In this document: positions 37,410-47,425 of the stretch, in pieces
Numbering within the stretch: the first letter of the stretch is position 1
How the letters are laid out: each line of letters opens with the position of its first letter
Source of the DNA: Symsagittifera roscoffensis
Taxonomy: Eukaryota; Xenacoelomorpha; Acoela; Convolutidae
DNA: 64,000 bases
Reading direction: 5' to 3'
Assembly (NCBI RefSeq): GCF_963678635.1
Contig: NC_087063.1
Span: 66,950,471-67,014,470 of the forward strand
Position numbers and translations under genes: made by a program
Notes under the pieces: model-generated
Databases searched by the model: none
What the model was told of the DNA's origin: nothing
Seen by the model: only the letters and a program-made list of their open reading frames with translations

Positions 37410-37610
37410 AGAAAACATGATGAATGAACCACAAAGAGCTGTGAAGATGGACGGAATTTGTTCCAGATCTATGATGGGGATGTTGCGCACAAGCTGTGCT
37501 TTACCTGCTGGCGGAAGGTGCAGGATGAGCATCATCCAAAGTGCCCCTTCTGTCGGCAGGATTTGTCGCCTTTCCTATTTGTCGCTACAGAATACCCTTC
37601 TGCTAAAGGC
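37410..37610 (+). pseudogene. RING-like zinc-finger fragment
   Basis: One frame (from about 37,425) reads HKLCFTCWRKVQDEHHPKCPFCRQDL, matching the second half of a RING finger (H-x2-C-x2-C...C-P-x-C). The first cysteine pair is not seen, apart from a single SCEDG upstream. RING fingers typically act in ubiquitin ligases. The frame runs on into a duplicated, non-conserved tail. It may be an exon of the JmjC-containing locus or of a separate lost gene. Confidence 0.45.
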
Positions 37611-37950
37611 GCTCGTCCAGTTTGCCTACACCAGTATGTCACAAACTGCCCTACTTATAAAGGTTCAAATTCTCAAATCTCAAAAAATATTACTAAAATA
37701 TTTAATGACAAGTTTTTTATAAAACTGTATTTTTTAGCCGTCACTCAACAGCGCTCGTCCATTATGCCCTAGCCCAATTGCTACAAAATGTCTTTTTCTA
37801 AAGGCGCTCGTCAAGTATGCCCTACACCAGTATGAGTATGCTACAAAAAGCCCTACTTATAAAGGTTCAAAATCTCAAATCTAAAAATTTATTACTAAAA
37901 TATTTTATGACTAGTTTATTAGAAAACTGTTTTTAGTGCAAATGCCGCTG
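37600..37950. repeat. Imperfect tandem duplication of about 190 bp
   Basis: The sequence taaaggcgctcgtc..gt.tgccctacacc followed by cctacttataaaggttcaaa.tctcaaatct...ttactaaaatat recurs at 37,605-37,740 and 37,797-37,930, with a further partial unit (cagcgctcgtccattatgccc) near 37,749. It starts inside the end of the RING-like fragment. Confidence 0.7.
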
Positions 37951-38119
37951 TCGCATTATGCCTACACAGTATTGGGCGCCTCATCATCATTTGCGGGTCA
38001 CATAGTCATATCAGCCCACTTATCAGTAAAAAAGTCTATTATAAAACTTAAATTAGTTAGTTTTTTGCACCAAAACTACCTTTCGAGATCGTGCTTCCTA
38101 CTGCGCTTCCTGAAGTGAA

Positions 38120-38450
38120 ATCTTCTATATTGTTGCGCATATCATTCAAATTGTTTAGTTTTTTTAGTTGGTGGAATTAAAATTCCTATTTTTTTGATTT
38201 GAGAAAATTGTCTCCACTGAAGCTAATTGTTATTGTTTTTCGGATCCACTCGTTTATTCTTAAATATGAGCCAAAATGATAAAAATTTTGGCTGTATAAA
38301 TTAAACAAGGATAGATGCTTACACTCAAATGGGCTCATGGCGATCAAAACCTGGTGGTCTTCTCCTTTGTTAAAAAATATAGAAATGTATCTTCAATCCT
38401 CATTTAATTAAAAAAACTGTTCATACCTCTTTTTCCCTTCTACAATTATT
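38120..38450. other. AT-rich DNA upstream of the nuclease remnant
   Basis: No coding or repeat signal was recognised; it may be intron. Confidence 0.35.
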
Positions 38451-38454
38451 TTAG

Positions 38455-39758
38455 AATTTGCCGGTTCATTATCAGAATTTCTTGGGGTTTCAGTTGATCG
38501 CTTCAATGGTGAAAACCTCAAATCTACGGTTTATTTTTTTTCGCACTGTCATACAGATCACATGGTGGGCCTTAATGAGCCTGAGCTCGTCGATAGGTTA
38601 AAAGTCATAAAGTTTCGGCTACTTTGTTGAGTACATTGCCGCTTTATGTTCACTTAACTCCATATATAATACCTCTGGAGTCAGATAATGAGATAACATT
38701 CAATCTTCCTTTCGAAGAGGACGAGACTCAAACCCTAACTGTCACTATTATTCTGCAGGTCACTGTCCAGGTTTAGTAAGGTTCTTACTAGTTTCCAGAG
38801 AAAAATGTGTCCTTTTTACAGGGGATTTCAGATGGCAGGTTTGTCATATGTTGCGAATCGATCATCTTTTTGACAATTTACAAGAAGCTGCTGTTCATAA
38901 TTTTGATAATATTTTTATCGACACAACTTTTTGCAAAACAGATTCCAATTTCATACCTTGTAGGAAAAACTGTCTTTAAGCCATCTTTCAAGCCGTGTCC
39001 GCATGGCTCTGTTCATTTCAAAATAAAGTGGTCAATTTTTGCAACAAAAGTCGCGACGTTCATGAGTTTTTGATGAAAGAGTTTGCACTTAGATTCAACA
39101 TTAAAGTTCACGTTTCATTATGTCAGTATCAACTGTAACAATTTGTTCTGCCAATTCAAAATTAGCTCACCTTAGACGGCGAAAGCAGCCATCTCCTGCG
39201 TCTACAAACTTAAAACCGCCTTGCAATCCGGGCATCCCAAGACCAGAAGCGCTTACAGTCATTCCAACCGAAATGTGTTTCACTAAAAACGAGCTAAAGC
39301 CTGGGAGATTGGTTAAAGCAGTGTCTGAGAGAACCATTTGGTGCAGCTATTCTTCGCATTCTTCAGCTGACGAATAAATTTATTTCCTTTCAAGTCTGCA
39401 GTTCGAAAGTATTACACCCTTCGTTTGTCCGGATAAAGATTCTTCAATTGACTCTGTGAAAGCTTTCATTTTAAATACGCACAAACATCAGAATCTAAAC
39501 ACGTCAAACAGTTCGAGTATAAAGTTGTGGAAAGAGAAAATTAAACTCAAACAGAGAGGTAAACGCAAACTTTATCTAGAGAAAACTTCAACAAATACAC
39601 CAGACTACGAATACCATAGTGAGCCAATAAGACAACAAAGACGCTTTGTCGAAGGTGGAATTTTCGAGGGAAAGGATTCAGAAACAGCCAAAACAGCCGA
39701 GGAGACAAATATTTCTAAAAAAAAACAGCAGATGATGAATACCATAGTGAGCCATTGA
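38455..39758 (+). pseudogene. DCLRE1C: Artemis/SNM1-like metallo-beta-lactamase nuclease, broken
   Basis: This is a DNA-repair nuclease of the beta-CASP metallo-beta-lactamase family (end processing in non-homologous joining). After an acceptor at 38,454, an exon reads SVDRFNGENLKS, then the metal-binding HCHTDH (38,543-38,560). A shifted frame gives AGHCPGLVRF (38,755 on) and VLFTGDFRWQ (to about 38,836), then continues VHNFDNIFIDTTFCKTDSNF, RDVHEFLMKEFALRFNIKVHV, a shift, SSHSSADE (about 39,350), and a lysine-rich tail to 39,758. The order of blocks matches Artemis. At least two frameshifts, and stops near 38,979 and 39,376, argue for a pseudogene; assembly error is possible. The tail contains a tandem duplication of about 118 bp (39,620 and 39,740). 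Confidence 0.75.
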
Positions 39759-39951
39759 GACAACAAAGACCCTTTGTTGAAAGTGGAGATTTCGAGGAAA
39801 AGGATTCGGAAAGAACAGAAAAATTGATCAATTGCTCAACAATATTCTTTTCAGTTTTAATTAAACGAGGATTTGTACTCAGGTTTTCAGAGGACTATTC
39901 AGTTCAGCTTTCAAAAAATACAATCGAGCCGTCCTTTATCTCGTCTCAAAT

Positions 39952-40560
39952 ACTGAACCATCTCATTTCAAAAACTCGCCTCAAATACTGAACCATCTCA
40001 TCTCAATTACTGATGAGTGACTTAGCTGCCATTGCAAACTGAACCATCTCATCTCAAATACTGATGATGATTTCTTAACTATAACTGAACCATCTCATCT
40101 CAAATACTGATGATAATTTCTTATCTATAATTGAACCATCTCATCTCAAATACTGATGAGTGACTTAGCTGCCATTTCAAACTGAACCATCTTATCTCAA
40201 ATACTGATGATGATTTCTTAACTATAACTGAACCATCTCATCTCAAATACTGATGAGTGATTTAGCTGCCATTTCAAACTGAACCATCTCATCTCAAATA
40301 CTGATGATGATTTCTTAACTATAACTGAAACATCTCATCTCAAATACTGATGATAATTTCTTATCTATAACTGAACCATCTCATCTCAAATACTGATGAG
40401 TGACTTAGCTGCCATTTCAAACTGAACCATCTCATCTGAAACACTGATGATGATTTCTTAATCATAACTGAACCATCTCATCTCAAATACTGATGATGAT
40501 TTCTTAACCATGAATGAACCATCTCATCTCAAATACTGATGAGTGACCTAACTGCCCCCA
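39952..40560. repeat. Minisatellite with two alternating unit types (46 and 51 bp)
   Basis: Every unit starts tgaaccatctcatctcaaat and continues actgatgagtgacttagctgccatttcaaac (type A) or actgatgatgatttcttaactataac (type B, with variants). The order is roughly A B B A B A B B A B B A, a higher-order pattern. Units are well conserved, implying recent turnover. Confidence 0.9.
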
Positions 40561-40659
40561 TTTCAAACATAAACTGCCATTTCAAACCCTGAACAGCTTT
40601 TTCAAACCCATTTCAAGCCAAAACCAAAGATTTACATCCGCATAGTTAACCAATGTTTT

Positions 40660-41165
40660 AAGATTCGTTTGCGGATTCCGCTGACCAATGGATAAATCCT
40701 TTTGCGTTCAAATTGAGCGTTCCTATAAATATTAAATCAAATATTCCAACTCAAGCTTTTGACTGTTCATATGCAATTTCAGTCATAAACAAAAATGCGG
40801 AATCCACTTACAATTTGCGGAATCCGCTTACGTTTGCGGATTTCGCATACAAATTTTGCGGATTCCACTTACATTTGCGGATTCCACTTACATTTTGCGG
40901 ATTCTACTCACATTTTGCGGAATCCATTTACAGTTGCGGAATCCAGAACAACTAGCTATATTTGCTTGTTGCGGAATCGGCAACAAAACAAATGTGCCGA
41001 CAAAATTTACGTTACAGGTATATGTATGCGGAATCCACTGAAATTTTGTTTGTGGAATCCACTTACATTTTGGAACATATTTTAAGACTTGTGTCTGGAA
41101 TCCATGAACATACAGACACAAAATTGTGCTCCTATCCAGTGCACAGTTTGGCCTCGTAATGCAGG
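40660..41165. repeat. Minisatellite-bearing repeat (gcggaatccacttac units), copy 1
   Basis: Units of about 18-22 bp (ttgcggaatccacttacat) fill 40,795-40,945. They are followed by a unique tail (caacaaaacaaatgtgccgacaaaatttacgttacaggtat...cagtttggcctcgtaatg). The array and tail recur in opposite orientation at 63,590-64,000, which shows a dispersed element rather than a simple satellite. The plus frames across it are repeat translations. Confidence 0.8.
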
Positions 41166-41169
41166 TTAT

Positions 41170-41590
41170 TCATCATTCAAACTTTAATTATTATGACTCT
41201 GTTGAAAAAAGTTTTCCGAATCTGAATTTCACATGTGTGTGGAGGGAGGGGGTGGGGTCGTAAATGAGTTTTATAATCATCTACAAAAGGGGAGTCTGAA
41301 TACTCGGACCTTTGTCGTAGTACATTCGTGCACTCTCGGTCTGTTCCAGTTTATGGACAAATCAGATTGATGCATAATCGTTGTAAAAAAACTCAAACTT
41401 AGCAGAAATTAAAATGGAAAGGTTGAATTTTGAACTTGGTTGTTGGTTTTTACGATATATTTAAATTTACTTTAAAAACATAAGATACTTAATGTCACAA
41501 CGCTCCATTTTATAACATCTTAACATCTAAAATTATTAATGAGTATTAATAAAAACTGTTTTAGTCTTCGTTTTGATTATTAATATAACT
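41170..41590. other. AT-rich DNA, 3' side of the lectin exon
   Basis: It includes a short G-rich run (ggagggagggggtggggtcg, 41,245) and is otherwise unremarkable. It may contain the 3' untranslated region of the minus-strand lectin gene. Confidence 0.3.
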
Positions 41591-41597
41591 TTTTTCT

Positions 41598-41988
41598 CTA
41601 ACCAAATAACTTTTTTCCTCTCCTTTTGACGAAGCTGACATAGTCTTCAGGCGAATATTGACAAATTGCGCTCAAGTCATAAACGCAAGGGTAGTCGTGG
41701 AATGAAGGGTACTGCAACACAACGCAACTCTCGCCCGGGCTATCCAGGCCAAATTGGGGCTGTCCTTGGTCCCACAAATTTCCAGGCATCTTTTTGAAGT
41801 CGTAAATACTGCCATAGTAAGTGCTGTTACCAAGAAGTTTGTTCTTTTGGGGGCACTTCATGCCACATTCGACTCTGATTTTGGCGTAGCCTGTCCATGC
41901 TCTATACTCATGGGTGAGATTGTTCCATAGGAAGTCAAGTTCCCCGGCTGATTTGGGCTGGACCAAACCTCCCGCCATTCCAGGAATG
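41598..41988 (-). CDS. C-type-lectin-like domain, C-terminal exon
   Basis: The exon reads leftward from an acceptor (tatatacaag at 41,989-41,998) to a stop at 41,598. It carries the second half of a C-type lectin fold: ELDFLWNNL, AWTGYAKI, LWDQGQPQFG, CVVLQYPSFHDYPC and AICQY, with the expected conserved cysteines. The calcium/sugar motifs EPN or QPD and WND are not present in standard form (GQP and HDYPC instead), so classical calcium-dependent sugar binding is doubtful. The N-terminal half, signal peptide and start must lie in an upstream exon beyond 42,000, which I could not find. The internal ATG at 41,978 is probably not the start. No stops interrupt it. Confidence 0.75.
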
Positions 41989-42179
41989 CTTGTATATAAA
42001 AAGACAAAAATCTGGTTGTAAATGATTCCCTGGCCATGTCCTGGCTGCTTTCAAATTTCTCACATCCCTCATAAAATTACTATATGAAGTTGTTTAAAAA
42101 ATATTAAAAGGCAGTTTGCTTGCAAGCAAGGCTGTAAAAGCGGACGCGTAATTTGATGTTTTTTGGTGCCTTAGAAAAT

Positions 42180-42600
42180 GTATTGCAATCGATTATAATC
42201 GATTTTCTACAGGGCTCTTTTCCATTGTCCGCCAGCAATTAAATTTCAGTTTTGGAAAACGGTGTTTACGTTCCCGCACTCAGTAAAAAGAGAGAGAATA
42301 ATCGATCATGTTATAACTATAATCGTGATTTTAGCAAAATTATTGTTAATTATATGCGCCAATTTTAGATGTTTAAGCGATTTAAAATCCATGATAATGA
42401 TAACACCTTTGGTAATATTTCAATAAACTATAATCAATAATAGTTGATTAAAATGTTTCCGAAAATCTCTTAAATCTCTTATAATCTATTATAATCTGCT
42501 ATGATAGATTATAATCCATTTTTCTATCAAAAAATTATTTCATAATAAAACCAATTATAATGGTCTATAAGTAAGCTGATCTGCATGAAAACACAGTAAA
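42180..42600. repeat. ATAATCGATTATAA-rich element, copy 2 (inverted)
   Basis: cccgcactcagtaaaaagaga lies at 42,275 and the string tttccgaaaatctcttaaatctcttataatctattataat at 42,445-42,500. This is the reverse complement of 13,600-13,870. The left side (42,190-42,250) also has attgcaatcgattataatcgatt and a gggctcttttcc MITE-like end. Confidence 0.6.
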
Positions 42601-42837
42601 TACCAAATTTAATTAAATTTTAGGCAATAAGGACGAAATTACAGTTTCTTTTAGTTCTACAATTTCTCTTATTCATGCACCTTCAGGTGACAGTTGTCTG
42701 TAGGTAGGATGCACCTTCAAGTGGTTGCGACATAAACAGAAGAATCAAAATTTTTTTAAAAAAAGTACATGAAAAAATTATTTTAAAGAACTAGCAAACA
42801 CATCATCCCTCCCACCAAAAAAAAACTGAACACCCGG

Positions 42838-43010
42838 GGACACACTCACATAGGGGCACTCATAAGGACACATACTCAGACACTCAAAGGTGCACACATA
42901 GACGCACATACTCACACACTCACAGGTGCAAGTATTGGGACACATATTCAGACACTCACAGGGGCACATGCAGAGACACTTATCGAGACACTTACAGGGA
43001 CACAAAATAA
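42838..43010. repeat. Degenerate 12-bp tandem array (acactcacagg)
   Basis: Units such as cacactcacagg(t/g)gcacat, gacactcaaagg and gacacttacagg repeat with drift. The cysteine-rich minus-strand frame at 42,778-43,032 is a translation of this array. Confidence 0.8.
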
Positions 43011-43054
43011 AAAAAATGTCTCCTACTGACATAGGTTCTTTCGAGATCGCGCTT

Positions 43055-43132
43055 CAGTTTGGTATAAATCAAAAATCACTCCGGTCGGGAGCGATTCAGT
43101 TTGGTATAAATCAAAAATCACTCCGGTCGGGA
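43055..43132. repeat. 42-bp direct duplication
   Basis: cagtttggtataaatcaaaaatcactccggtcgggag occurs at 43,055 and again at 43,097, nearly identical. Confidence 0.85.
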
Positions 43133-43139
43133 GTGGCAG

Positions 43140-44030
43140 TAAAAATGGTAAATGGTTTCAATGGACAAAAAAATTCAAAAATTTATAGGATGGATAGTTC
43201 AATCCCCCCAGTTAAGTAAAACTCAAATACTGTGAATTGAAAAAGTCATCTTTGTTCGTGAACACCTTTTACCATAGAAACGACCACTCCAGACCATTGA
43301 AATAAGATTTGAAAGAAAATTGAAATACATTTCAAATAAGTATAAAAGAAAGAGGCCAAGAAGAGGTGTCGAAATAACAAGAAGAGGTGGCTAAGCAAAA
43401 AACCTCACCCCATCCTTCACCCCAACCTCGCCCTATCTCTCACCCCAACCTCCACCCAATAATAAAGATTGATAAAGAAGCAAGAAAAAAAAATTTATAA
43501 TGATTATTATGATTTTAGGCCTAACTGATTACGATTAATTTTGGCCTAAAATCAATCGCCTAAATGGTCGCTTCTTTGATCAGACGTTGACTCAACTTAG
43601 TTAATACTATTTACAGAGAAAGAAAAGTTGAATTACGTCTTGACTGGACAGTATTAAACAAACATATCTATAAAGCAAAAGCAAAGAATAGAATAGACAT
43701 TAGAGCACACATAGTTCACTGAATTTGGTGTCTCATGTGTGGGTTTTGGTAGAGTTGGAGCACTTTGTCCCGTTCCGTTCCAGGTTGTATGGCATTACAA
43801 GTGAGCAGGTGAAATTTCCCGAAGATAGTATTGTTAATAATTATTAAATAATACTCTTTACAAGACGTTTATTATCATGTTTCTGCATTTTGAAGCATTT
43901 TTTGAGGTCGCACTACCTGAAGGTTTTACTTTCGAAAAACTGCTTCAAAAAATCAAATTGAAAAAAAATGGAAAAAAAATTGATACCAACTAAAATCACA
44001 AAGAACACAATAATTCAAAACAAAAAAAAG
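43140..44030. other. AT-rich DNA with purine/pyrimidine-biased patch, no gene
   Basis: It includes a CT/C-rich stretch at 43,400-43,455 (caccccaacctc repeated) and a local near-palindrome around ttaggcctaactgattacgattaattttggcctaa (43,515-43,552). No coding frame was seen. Confidence 0.4.
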
Positions 44031-44039
44031 CGTTGACGT

Positions 44040-44290
44040 TTGTTAAAAAATATTGTCGTCGATCAAAAAAGCTTTTAATCGATTGAAATGGATTACAGTT
44101 CAAAAAAATTTGAGAATTTTTTTTCAAGAATAATCGATTATAAGCTTGAAGAATGTTTTTTCTTTTTTTTCGAAAGATAGTAACTTTTTAATCCTTTTTG
44201 ATCAATAATAGTCGATTTTTTTTTGAAAATGATAAAGACTGACAATAAAAATTCATTATAATTGGTTCACTTCTCTTTTTACTGAGTGCG
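44040..44290. repeat. ATAATCGATTATAA-rich element, copy 3
   Basis: It contains aataatcgattataagctt and ttaatcgattgaaatggatta, and ends ctctttttactgagtgcggg (44,271-44,290), the same end as the copies near 13,866 and 42,275. A related piece at 44,520-44,635 ends tgatgcggg. Confidence 0.5.
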
Positions 44291-44705
44291 GGTTGTCATA
44301 ACAAAGAGACACTTTGCCTGGCGAACAACTTAACTACTATGAACATGTTTGTTATTCATAATTTACTTAGTAAAGTATCACATTCAGCCATCATAACACG
44401 CGAAAAACATTAGAAAAAAGGAAAAACTGAAAAGTGGTGGAAGGGGGTAGTGGAAAAAAGCGTTATAAAGATTGAATACAGATTTGCAATCGCTAAAAAT
44501 CAAAATTGTAGACTATATAACTATTTTTTCTGAAATGAACCGATTTAACATCAATCGATTTTAAATAGTAGAAAATCTGTATAAAAATCGATTATAATCT
44601 ATTGCAAGCTTAGTTTTGCTGATGCGGGCTGACACGTTTCATTGCAGTTTAAAACATCTGAAGTCATTTTAAACAAGAGTTCTTAATCGAAATAGGGGAA
44701 ACATC

Positions 44706-44871
44706 GGCTCTTTTCCAGTTCCCTTCTTTGTTTTTTTCTGAAATTCAGTTTCTCAGTTTGAACTAAAAAAAAGTTACACAACATTTCTTAGATGAAGATT
44801 GCCGTATTAACAATTTTTAGACAACGTTATATTGCATTTTCACAGGGGGTGTCGGAAACTGTAGAGGAGCC
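44706..44871. mobile_element. GGCTCTTTTCCAGT-type MITE, decayed
   Basis: The left end ggctcttttccagttccctt and right end ggggtgtcggaaactgtagaggagcc are imperfect inverted repeats. The interior differs from the 46,163 copy. No target duplication was seen. Confidence 0.35.
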
Positions 44872-44991
44872 AGAAAACCAAGGGAGGCGTCTACTTCTTT
44901 CTAAAAAGTGTATTACCTCCATCGGCTGTTTTCCAGTACCCTTTAATTTTTTCTGAAAGTCAATTTATGAAAGCCCATTTATAATAAATTT

Positions 44992-45196
44992 GGCTCTTTT
45001 CCACTTTCCCCACATTTGAATTTCAAATTTATAACATAATTTAGCATTGTCCCGGCTCTTTTCCTGTCACAAATTGAAAATTCTGAACAGATTTATTCTT
45101 CATCTTTTACAGCGTAACATCACGCATTGAGCCGTAAAAACACGTAAATCAAACATAAAACTCGGTATTTTCAAAGGGGGGTACTGGAAAAGAGCC
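44992..45196. mobile_element. GGCTCTTTTCCAGT-type MITE (family B), copy 1
   Basis: Left end ggctcttttccactttcccc; right end ggggggtactggaaaagagcc. The interior (gaaaattctgaacagattt.ttcttcat.ttttacagcgtaacatcacgcatt.agccgta) matches the copy at 46,163-46,377. It has no coding capacity. The minus frame at 45,100-45,378 is a chance frame across it. Confidence 0.65.
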
Positions 45197-45199
45197 CTT

Positions 45200-45900
45200 G
45201 TCCCAATGCAATGAAATTTTGCATGATTAACAAGCCAACAATTGACCACAGATTTGGTATTTATGCTTATTGCATCAAAATCAGGACGCAAAGATTTCTG
45301 CTGCCGCATAGAGCAAATTTTGCTGATTCTTAGAAAAACGCTGCTTTTATCTGCTCTACGAAAACTTTCATTGTTCATGCGTTTTTTAGAAAAAAGTAAG
45401 TAGTGTTTTTATCGCTTTTCAAAAAAACATCAGTTTGAAAAACAAGCAGAGCACTTTCAGGAAGCAAAATAGAAACCAAGTAGATTCGCAGACAGATTCA
45501 TTTGTTTGTGTTTCAGAGAAACAGAGCATTTTGTGTTAGAAACTGAGTCGGGTAGAGCATAGAGACGCATTTGGTAATTTCGAGAAATCGAAATGCAGCT
45601 TTCCTTTTATTATTTTTAAACAATTTTTGAGTGAGAAGTATCGACAAATTCTGCCGTATAATTAAAAATTTGCTCTATCTGCTGCCCTAAAAAAATTTCT
45701 GCACTGCCAATTGTGCTAATTTTTGCTGATAGCGGAATCTTTTGGGGCCTGATTATAATATCAGGCGTAGCGCACCCACCGGCGACCTTGAACCGAGATA
45801 GTCACCTCGGTTATCTCTGACCAACTAAAATATTTATAAGAACAACGGGTAGATTGGCATGGTTACCTAGTGTATGTGCAAAAAATTGTAACGGTTGAAC
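45200..45900. other. Sequence between MITEs, no gene seen
   Basis: It includes a short palindrome aaccgagatagtcacctcggtta (45,792-45,815) and GC-rich gcgcacccaccggcgacc (45,770). The function is unknown. Confidence 0.35.
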
Positions 45901-46058
45901 TGGTAGCCAGGGTTGACCAACAATACTTGTCCTACAATTTTTATATATGAAAAACTGCTTATCATAGAATATTGTACAATTCCATAGATACAGAAAATGT
46001 TAAGAAAACTCTAGGATAAGCATTTTTTCAAAGATAGAAATGATAGAGTAAGCATTTT

Positions 46059-46481
46059 GGCTCTTTTTCGTTTTCCCCCCACCTCACACGACCTTCAATA
46101 TATTAGTGTAACGAGTGGCTTTACGAGGTTGAGTATGAAGACCGAATATGTTTGTCGTGGCCGGCTCTTTACCAGTCCCCCCTTTCAAATTCAATACTGA
46201 AAAGTCCACTTAACGTTGTCATAATGCGTGTGGTGATTTGGCGTTGTGAACAAATCGAAAATTCTGAACAGATTTCTTCTTCATATTTTACAGCGTAACA
46301 TCACGCATTTAGCCGTAATAACACGTAAAACAAACATAAAACTCGGTATTTTGAAAGGGGGGAACTGGAAAAGAACCTCGTGGCCTTATCAGTCTGTATG
46401 TAAATTTTTATAGTAATCGGTTAATGTACTCAACAAATTTAGATGTAAAAATTTGTAGGCGGGGAAAAAAGAAAAAGCGCC
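46059..46481. mobile_element. GGCTCTTTTTCC MITE (family A) with a nested MITE, 8-bp target duplication
   Basis: Left end ggctctttttcgttttcccccc, right end ggggaaaaaagaaaaagcgcc. The target duplication agcatttt lies at 46,051-46,058 and 46,482-46,489. Subtracting the nested element and its duplication (223 bp) leaves exactly 200 bp, the length of the copy at 57,700-57,899, to which the interior is the reverse complement. It is non-coding. The 8-bp duplication suggests mobilisation by an hAT- or P-type transposase (inference). Confidence 0.85.
46163..46377. mobile_element. GGCTCTTTACCAGT MITE (family B) nested in family A, 8-bp target duplication
   Basis: 215 bp with ends ggctctttaccagtcccccctttc and gaaaggggggaactggaaaagaacc (inverted repeats). 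It is flanked by tcgtggcc at 46,155-46,162 and 46,378-46,385. The uninterrupted family A copy at 57,700 reads gccgtggcctta (reverse complement) at this point, confirming the empty site. Confidence 0.9.
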
Positions 46482-46489
46482 AGCATTTT

Positions 46490-47040
46490 TTATAAACCAA
46501 AAAACTGATTTTTTTTAACATTTAAATCTCAAACATTTTAGGATGTATTCGTGACCGAACACAACTGACTAAACCCATACTTTAGTTATCATTAGAGTCG
46601 CCGAAAAGTTGATCGCCTGACATTCAAAAAGCATTTAAAACTATCTGAATTGTGCCAGAGTTCTTTTCACAAATCATATACTGTATGCATCAAGTTTTAA
46701 ATATTGGCAAAAATTTTCAAAAATAATTATTTTCAAAATTAGAAGTTTCAAGATATCAGACATTGATCGAGGCATATATAAACATGCCATACAAAAGAAA
46801 CAGGAATTTTCAGCCTGTTTGAAAGAAATTATCCAGAGAACCTGAAAAAAAATCAATTTTTGTTTATCCAGGACTGTTCGATCGCGATTGAAAAAAAAAT
46901 TTTGGTGCTTTTTTAATTTTACTTCATATACTTTACTACACATTTTATTACTACTTTACAATTATACTACATATATGGAAAATGTATGATAACCATTACT
47001 TTCCTAAAAAAAGAATCAGTTTTTTTTTCATCGCCAGACT
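46490..47040. other. Interior of the GGTTGACC element, copy 2
   Basis: It follows the 14,600-15,260 sequence in order (ttttagg.tgt.ttcgt.accgaa, acaaaag, catacattttcc-type phrases). The minus frame 46,674-46,943 is not conserved in the other copy and is not called. Confidence 0.5.
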
Positions 47041-47098
47041 GTTTTGTTTGGTTCAAAGGTATGGAATTGTAACATAAGCATTTTCGGTTTATGGAGGT

Positions 47099-47407
47099 TG
47101 TGCGCTCAATCTCTAAAAAAACTGTATTAAACAAATTTAATTATGGGTATTTTTCGGTAAACACACCACACATAACAAGAAGTAAGCAACTGTAAACGGT
47201 TTGCATAATCAAGATCACAAAATCAACTTCCGATTGTTTCGGTACAATTCGTTTTTTATAAAATCATTTGGCGCAAGCTAGCCACAAGAAATGGTCGGTG
47301 TGCTGATTTTAAATGCATTGTGCTTATTTTACATGCACTGTGCTTATTTTATATGCAATTATACTCTTGTTTTATATGCATCTATACCCTACATTTGCAT
47401 TGCAACA
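47099..47407 (-). repeat. BEL element 3' LTR
   Basis: Ends are TGT...ACA. Internally it has tandem phrases (tgcttattttatatgcat) near 47,325-47,385. It starts directly after the target site GAGGT. Confidence 0.95.
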
Positions 47408-47425
47408 TCCTCCCCACCTGAAGAA
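47408..47425 (-). promoter_or_regulatory. Polypurine tract next to the 3' LTR
   Basis: On the minus strand the sequence AGGTGGGGAGGA abuts the LTR. This is the normal position of the plus-strand primer of LTR elements. It overlaps the original end of the integrase reading frame. Confidence 0.7.

Noticed and set aside
40795-41085. Possible CRISPR-like array (regular short repeats)
   Set aside because: Units are contiguous and diverged with no unique spacers, in a eukaryotic context; it is a minisatellite within a dispersed element.
42778-43032. Cysteine-rich minus-strand frame resembling a toxin or metallothionein (CPCKCLDKCLC)
   Set aside because: It is the translation of the 12-bp acactcacagg tandem array; the spacing of cysteines follows the DNA repeat.
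44992-46377. Idea that ggggggtactggaaaagagcc motifs are gene promoters
   Set aside because: They occur as inverted terminal repeats of short elements with 8-bp target duplications, not upstream of genes.
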